The notes under the pieces: generated by a model
Databases searched by the model: none
The model's input: only the letters and a program-made list of their open reading frames with translations
What the model was told of the DNA's origin: nothing
Program-made: the position numbers and the translations under genes
Shown here: piece after piece, positions 57,673 to 64,000 of the stretch
How the letters are laid out: every line of letters begins with the position of its first letter
Numbering within the stretch: the first letter of the stretch is position 1
NCBI RefSeq assembly: GCF_016808095.1
Contig: NC_068970.1
Location: 14,924,501-14,988,500, forward strand
Source of the DNA: Vigna angularis
Taxonomy: Eukaryota > Streptophyta > Magnoliopsida > Fabales > Fabaceae
Direction: 5' to 3'
Length of the DNA: 64,000 nt

Positions 57673-60600
57673 CTATAAACTAGGGAAAAAGTGCAACCTG
57701 CTTAGTTATGGGCATCGAACTAGAATTTTTGCTGACATGAGATTGACTGTACATAGTTGAATCTGACCGCGGATGATCGGTGTATATTTTTTTTCTGTAC
57801 ACAGAATCTTACATTTTTTTTTCTAGGTGCACAGCTTGTATCTTCTATAACTGCCCTTGATCATAATTCAAAAAGTATATCATTAAAGGAGAGAGTGTTG
57901 CAGTCTCTTAAGCTTGTTTATTTTCGCTTTTCATAACATTCATTCTGGAATGGTATATGTATCTGTTCCGAGTTCGGCCATGCCCAATAGGCTGTTTTGT
58001 TAAGCTTCATAGCATCAAAATCTTGGGACTGCCACCTATCTCAGTTTGGAAATGGATCCTCTGCCTCAAAATCTTGGAACTGCCACCTTTCACATTTCTT
58101 GGTCATTTCTCATTTTGAAACCTACCTTTTGTATTTCGAAAAGTTCAGGACGAGAGGTGGCCGAAGACATATATGTAAGAGGTGGGATGAAACTTCCAAT
58201 AAAGCGTTACTATCTAATCTCGACCTAAAAGGAGCTAATATTTGTTGGTCCTCTATTCGGTAAAGGACCTAAGAGGCCCACCATTTCACATCAATTAATT
58301 AGTATATCCGTTGGTAGACTTTGAATATAATTAAATGTGACTAACACAGTTGGTCAATAACTTGGCTTGATACAAGGAACAGATGCCATGTTCACCATTT
58401 GGATTTTCAAACTAAACTACCTTTTAGTTTTGCCATTCAGGTCATTGGAATTATACAAGGATTAAAAGTCTTTTCCTCCTAGAAATGGCTGTTACATTCT
58501 TATGTCTGTTGTAAATGCTGAAAATTTATTGTTCATTATTAGGAAAGTTGTAATTTCTCTTTTTATTATGTTCTCTACACTCCAATTCCTGTGAGGAGTA
58601 GCGGAAATGCTATTTTACTTAATTTTACTTAAATTATTTTAATTTTAATTTTTAAGAAATATTAAAATGTTTTTTTTATCCAGTTATGTTTTGAATATAT
58701 TAAAAAATAGCATTATTTTTAATTATAATATTCCGTGAAATGACCCCGGAAAAATATATTCGTATTCAAATACGAACAAAGAAATTGTTTATTCTCAATT
58801 TCAATAAAAAAGGTTGCTATGGTTGTTAGATATTCTTGCCGTGTTCTCTCGGGATCTTTTAGGAACTGATTGGGTGACTTAAAGACTGTAGACCAATTTA
58901 TCTGCATCGAAGAGTTCATATGGTTTGATAACTTTCTGTGGAAGGAAAGTTTTAGAGCACTCATGTTTTTATTATTCCTCTATTTTCTCTTTGCACTCTC
59001 GTAATTTTTAACCTCGCCCCCTTCTCTCTCGCACTCAAAATTCCAATGCATGATTTAATTTCCAAATGGCAGGCGCCACAATATCGATGAAAAGTTTACT
59101 TGATGCCGTCGGCTGAATCCGCTTTGACCGGACTAGCTTTTTTATTGTATCACCTTATAAATAAGATTGATCAATTTATTTCGGCCACTGGCCAAAGTCT
59201 TAAGGAATTATTACAGATAAATATGTAGAGCCACAATCCATCAATTCTGACTTCTGAAGGCAGTATTCATACCTAAATTAACATTAAAAAATTGACATAA
59301 AATTGTTTTAAAAACAGTGGAAGGATTGAAGGTTGAAATTGAAGTAATTTCTTTTATTAGATACTCTGTTTCAAATGATATATATTATCTATTTAATAAA
59401 GCACTAATTTATTTGTTCTCAGAAAATGGAAACAGAAGCTTCAAATGTTACAAGTTGACTTTTTATATTTTTTTTAGTGTTATTATTTATCTAATCGATC
59501 TTTATTGGCAACCTTGATTTGTAGTTCATACATAAAAGAGCATGTATTGAAAGTGCTGACAAACAGTAACCACTCAAGGAGCCATGTTTCTATTACAATA
59601 GAAGCTGAAAAATTTAGTGGAGCAGCTTCCCCCACAACTCTCAATATTAATATACGCCCTCAAATATGTCTAGGGTCAGACTGAACCCAAAATCCTAATT
59701 GAAGATTTGAAGAAAATGTCTCATCTTCAACGTGTGTAAAAGTTGACTGAAGATAGTTCAATTATTTCTTTAAATCATTGAATGTACACCTAAGATTTTG
59801 TTATTCTCGTAATGCCCATGTATTGAAAATTAGGTAGGTATCAAAGGTGATCAATGTTTAATTATTTGCTATATTGCGTTATATTTAAAAAAAATGATTG
59901 TCGCTCTCTAGGCTTATTTATGACGAGAATATCTTATACTTTATATTATTTATCAATAAAATATTATTTCCATGTGGAATATATGATTTTCTGTTGTTTA
60001 AGAAACATTGTACTTTGTTTTCTAGAGAAAACGAGAACACGGCCCAAACGATTACGGAAATATATAATATCTATGGGAACCAAAATCTTTTAAATTCAAT
60101 CTCTTTAAAAACATAAATGTTTTGTCCCTACAAATTTAAAATGAAAATGAATTGCACGTCCCACAAATAGGCGAATTGAACTATGATCACGTGCTGTATT
60201 AATTTAATACTTTAGGTAAGAAGTCACATGCCGTCTTGGCGTAAACAAAATCCATCAGTGGCATTATTACACACCTAACATCGTCCTAGTACATAAGTCA
60301 ATTGAAGTTCATATATTAGTCCCAACACAACTTATGAAGGACAATTTATTAAGCTAAATCTGTAGTGGGATCATCCTAGCAATACTTAAATAGCAATTTG
60401 ACCGGCTTTAAACATGGACATCTCCCTAGCCCTTTGACAAGTTTGGAAATTTAACAAACCAATATCTTAAATATATATATTCAGAAAGACCCAATGCAAC
60501 TTTCAATCAGATTGACTAAGATGGAGTAACAGCAGCTAGTTTCATACATTAGGCCAAATGGATGCAATGAATGTCATTTTTCAATATTTTAGATGGTTGT

Positions 60601-62077
60601 TGTTGAAGTGTAACCACATTGAAGCTTAAAGCACAGTTTAGGACATAAGTGATTGGTGGTGGTGAGTATGAAACATGACAGTCTTTTCAGATATGCCACT
60701 GTTCACTTAGTTTAGCGGCCACATTACGCATTGACCTAGCAAGCCAAGCAAAACAGAAATTAGCACAATCAGGTGCAATTTAGGCAGGGAAGTGTGGTTG
60801 ATGTATTTCAATTTGAATGTATGCTGTGCCTGAGATATCACACGAGAGCATAGGGAACCAAACTTAGCTTTTGAACCTATACTTAATCGGAATTACTTAC
60901 CATAAGAAAGCCAAGAAACATGCTTCCCAACATCAACTCAATTTATACAACTCAATGTGTTCAATTGTACATTTGAACCTGCACAACAATTTCCATACAT
61001 TTTGAACCAAGCAATACATACAAATCATCTTTATTTCATTCAACTGCTGAAAATGAACTCTAATTACTAATGATTCTTTCTTTAAGCAGAGAAATAATCC
61101 TACTCAGATGTTAAAAGATTTGTGCTGAAAGAGCATAATAATTTACACTAAACTTGGCCATATCCATCAAGTTGCTGTAAATACTAATAGTCAGACAAGT
61201 GGCCATGAAATATAAACTTCCAAAAGGTGCTGATCATTTGAAACTAGCCAGATTATGATTAACATTGACAAGCCTTTACATTAACTAAGCTATCACTGGG
61301 ACTGGTTTCAGAGTTCTCAGTTTACTCCATAAGTACTTTAAGAGTAATTAATAAAGTTGGCACTGGATATAAGTGAAAGAAAGAGGAGCAATGGGTGACT
61401 GTATACAGAACTGAAATTGGAAGCTTAATTTCATGAATCGCAGAGCAATACAAAAAGAAACTGCAATTCCTTATCAAACAAACACACACAAAAGAACAAT
61501 ATCTGAATCGTTAATATTACTGCATTGACGAATCATCATTATGAAGTTCGGGGTAGGAGGCCAGCTCTGGATGGCCATAAACCGAAAGAGGCAACCATAC
61601 AAGCAGTTGGTTCTAAGCTCACAATCGAATCTGACAAAGCACCAAATGAGGAAAAGACAAAAGATAAAAAAAAAAAAAAGAGAGAGAGAGACTATGTGAT
61701 TGGCAAAATGCAGCGAGGGAGAATTTTCCTCTCTCACGAAATACACATAAGTTTTCGTTCTTTGAACGTTTTATGTATGTTGGCAAAGGGCACAGAGCGT
61801 TTGATATATAAGCTTACACAACAGGTGAGAGAAAATCAGAAACCCAACCCAATCCAAGAACAACAAAAGTAAGCCTTCCCTCTTTCTGTTTCTCCGTCAT
61901 TCCTATACAGTCCAATTACTGTAATGAACTCCCTCCAATATCCACGGAAATAGAATAAAATCAAAGTAAATCGGTGCAACATAAAATAAAGAAAGAAATA
62001 CCCGAAGATGCAGGGTCGGTTAATAATGGCTTTATGAAAAGGCACAGGAGAAAAAGAAACGGCTTCGTGCGAATCAA
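57673..62077. other. Intergenic region between the TPX2-like and transporter genes
   Basis: About 57673-57960 is probably the TPX2-like 3' UTR. At 58010-58095 the phrase CAAAATCTTGGGACTGCCAC and its variant CAAAATCTTGGAACTGCCAC form a short direct repeat. From 60100 to 62077 the sequence is less AT-rich but has no recognisable frame; 61450-62077 may include the transporter's 3' UTR. No RNA gene or element was identified. Confidence 0.6.
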
Positions 62078-63136
62078 TCAATGAGTCGTAACTTTGGACC
62101 TCTTCTTTGCTTCGCTGTAAAGCACCACCCCCATGATCGTGATTCCGAACCCCGCCATTCCCATAACCGTCACCGGATTCCTGAAAATCAAAACCGAAAC
62201 CACCGCCGCCACGGTGGCTTTGGCATTCCCCAACACCTGAAGCGTCAACGCGCTGGTGTGCTTCGTCACCAAAAAGTTGGTCAAGTTGACCAAATAAGCG
62301 ACGGTGGCATTCCCAAGCAGCAAGAACAAAATAAAGGGGTCTCCCCTGGCTTTCTCCACAGTGTGAGCGAACACATTCCCTTCGATGTAGAGTGTAAAGG
62401 GTAACAGTATGAAAGCCGCCAAGGGAGCCATGTAGAGAAGCAAGTTCATGGAGTGAAGCTTCTCCGCTTCAGAGGTCAAAAGAATCCCCTGAACCACTGA
62501 CTTCAAAGCTCGACCAGCAGTTGAACCGACACACACCAAAAACCCGAATAGATGAAACAAAGGCTCGCTATTGCTAGCAACCACGATCCCAAAGACAACG
62601 GGCAAAAGCGCCAGGTAAACCTCCGCGGTTTCCTTCTTGCAGGTGATTACGAAGGCGAAGATGGCGGTGAAAAACGGCGTCGTCGCGCCGATGGCTTGGT
62701 TGAAGGAGACGGGAAGGTAGCGGAGCGAGGTGTTGCCGCAGACGACGGAGAAGCAGAATATGGCGCTGAGGGCGAGGATCTTGAGGAACTGCTTCTTGGA
62801 GTGGATGTGTTGGAGGGGAACGATTTCGAGAAAGTTGATGGAGGCGTAGGAGTAGGCGGCGCAGGATAGCATGTGGAGCATTGTGAGGAAGATGGGGTAG
62901 CGGTAGCCGTAGAAGCTGAGGAGGTACTTGTTCAGGAGGAGGACGCCGATGTTGGATAGGTACCACGACGCAATGATGAGGGCGGTAACCACCGTCGGCG
63001 AGAGTCCTCCGCCGTTGGATCCGAAACTGTTACGGTGCTCCCCCGGCGGCGTGGGCGGAATGTCGAGCACCTGCTCCGTACTGTCGAGCCTAGGATTGCT
63101 CATTCGACGCGTGGTCCATGTCTGCGCCTCCACCAT
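62078..63136 (-). CDS. Triose-phosphate-translocator-family transporter (At1g12500-like)
   Basis: Single-exon gene of 352 residues from the ATG at 63136; an in-frame ATG four codons earlier exists, but [16 protein letters not shown] is the conserved start of this family. About ten hydrophobic helices form a TPT/EamA (drug-metabolite transporter superfamily) fold: [108 protein letters not shown] and [15 protein letters not shown]. The C-terminal Lys/Arg-rich tail fits a Golgi/ER location. By family knowledge these are probable nucleotide-sugar or sugar-phosphate antiporters with undetermined substrate. The coding region is markedly GC-rich (especially 62600-63136) compared with its flanks, as is common for intronless plant genes. 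Confidence 0.95.
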   Translation of the reverse strand: MVEAQTWTTRRMSNPRLDSTEQVLDIPPTPPGEHRNSFGSNGGGLSPTVVTALIIASWYLSNIGVLLLNKYLLSFYGYRYPIFLTMLHMLSCAAYSYASINFLEIVPLQHIHSKKQFLKILALSAIFCFSVVCGNTSLRYLPVSFNQAIGATTPFFTAIFAFVITCKKETAEVYLALLPVVFGIVVASNSEPLFHLFGFLVCVGSTAGRALKSVVQGILLTSEAEKLHSMNLLLYMAPLAAFILLPFTLYIEGNVFAHTVEKARGDPFILFLLLGNATVAYLVNLTNFLVTKHTSALTLQVLGNAKATVAAVVSVLIFRNPVTVMGMAGFGITIMGVVLYSEAKKRSKVTTH

Positions 63137-64000
63137 CGCCGACAGCACGGTCCGCCTTGGGGGATGCTAAGGTTTTGTTTGGTCTGGTTTGGTTTTTGGC
63201 GGCCAGATCTGAAGGGAAGCAGAGTAAGGCGATGGTGTTGTTGGGAGGGAGAGTAATATTTGATCGCAGGATGGGGTGGGCGATTTTGGAGCGTTGGATG
63301 AAGATTGGAGGGAAGAATAATAAATAATTAAAGAGGGTTTGGTTGAGTGTTGAGGTGGGCCATGGTTGTTTTTGTTTCCCCAAAGATGGATGGCTTACAC
63401 ACCTTACATCCTCCGTTTAGTCTCTCCTCTGCACATGTTGAGGTTCCCTGTCGGTGTTCTATTCTCTAACATCTTGATAACGATAACATCTCCTCTCCTT
63501 TTTTTTCTTACTTCTTTCTTCCATTTTTTATTCACATACTATATTCTAATCTAAGATATGCTTCCTTCATTAACAATTATTTCACCTTTTATTCTTCCAA
63601 TTTTTAGTCCAATTATATTATTTGCATGTTCTTTAGATCTCTCGTTCAAAATTCAGTTATCCCTAAATATTACAACAAACTAAAAATCCTCGTAACTCTA
63701 ATAATCATCAATTGATTTTCTCTTGGATCTAAGAAGTCAACGAGTTTTAAAATCCTCTAATCGAAATTTAAAAAAAAAACATTATTTTTCGTGGAAAAAA
63801 AACATGAAACTAACGATCTAAAGCTTTAGTTTTTTTTAATGGATTTAGAATGTGAATGTAAGATTGTAAGATACGAGATGCGATCTCTGTCCCGTTGATA
63901 AAACGGTCTGCTTATGATATTTGAAGATAAGCGTAAGTTAGTGTGGTATTTTGTTGTGTGGGCTTAAAACAAAATATAACGCGTCTATTGGTGTTTGGAT
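63137..64000. other. 5' flank of the transporter gene and AT-rich sequence
   Basis: The leader (minus strand) runs leftward from about 63380, with CT-rich strings typical of plant 5' UTRs. From 63450 to the window end is AT-rich with no gene recognised. Confidence 0.6.

Noticed and set aside
62552..63383. Several ORFs overlapping the transporter gene on both strands
   Set aside because: High GC content of the real minus-strand gene opens other frames; none has family similarity or balanced composition.

Overview
This is a plant nuclear window, very AT-rich between genes, with short exons, GT-AG introns and dense nested transposable elements. The protein families (TPX2-like, SAP zinc finger, ARK-type kinesin, TVP38/VTT, At1g12500-like transporter) and the element types fit a eudicot. 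A legume is my best guess, from general resemblance rather than a decisive marker.

Four host genes look intact: an intronless A20/AN1 stress-associated protein (minus, 16997-17446), a four-exon VTT-domain membrane protein (plus, 39460-42320), a 17-exon TPX2-like microtubule protein (plus, 50929-57672) and an intronless triose-phosphate-translocator-family transporter (minus, 62078-63136). A fifth locus (minus, 4180-10693) is the rear half of an ARK-type armadillo kinesin. No motor domain was found, two coiled-coil exons carry frameshifts, yet the downstream coiled-coil and ARM part stays open across nine exons (396 codons from an ATG at 9996). Nothing shows these genes acting in one pathway.

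Layout: 0.7-2.3 kb, a non-autonomous hAT element followed 15 bp later by a MULE. 4.2-10.7 kb, the ARK-like locus, whose 3.1 kb intron holds a foldback element. 17 kb, the SAP gene. 18.7-20.4 kb, a hAT element split by a Pack-MULE carrying NRAMP and RBP45/47 gene pieces. 21.0-24.7 kb, a MULE-like element set between TA microsatellites and containing a 2.68 kb solo LTR with a 5-bp target duplication. 25.1-26.4 kb, a second hAT/MULE nest of the first families. 28.4-34.0 kb, two adjacent MULEs of related type: one with a GRF zinc-finger gene facing a broken transposase, the other with pieces of CIPK, LRR receptor kinase and UPL3/UPL4 genes. 39-42 kb, the VTT gene. 44.5-48.4 kb, an 18-copy 51-bp array beside a decayed Ty3/gypsy gag-protease remnant. 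51-58 kb, the TPX2-like gene. 62-63 kb, the transporter.

The most notable signals are the two gene-capturing MULEs, two unrelated tandem repeats whose units hold hairpins with compensatory base changes, the motor-less ARM reading frame, and the recurrent pairing of one hAT family with one MULE family. All alignments and element borders were made by eye.
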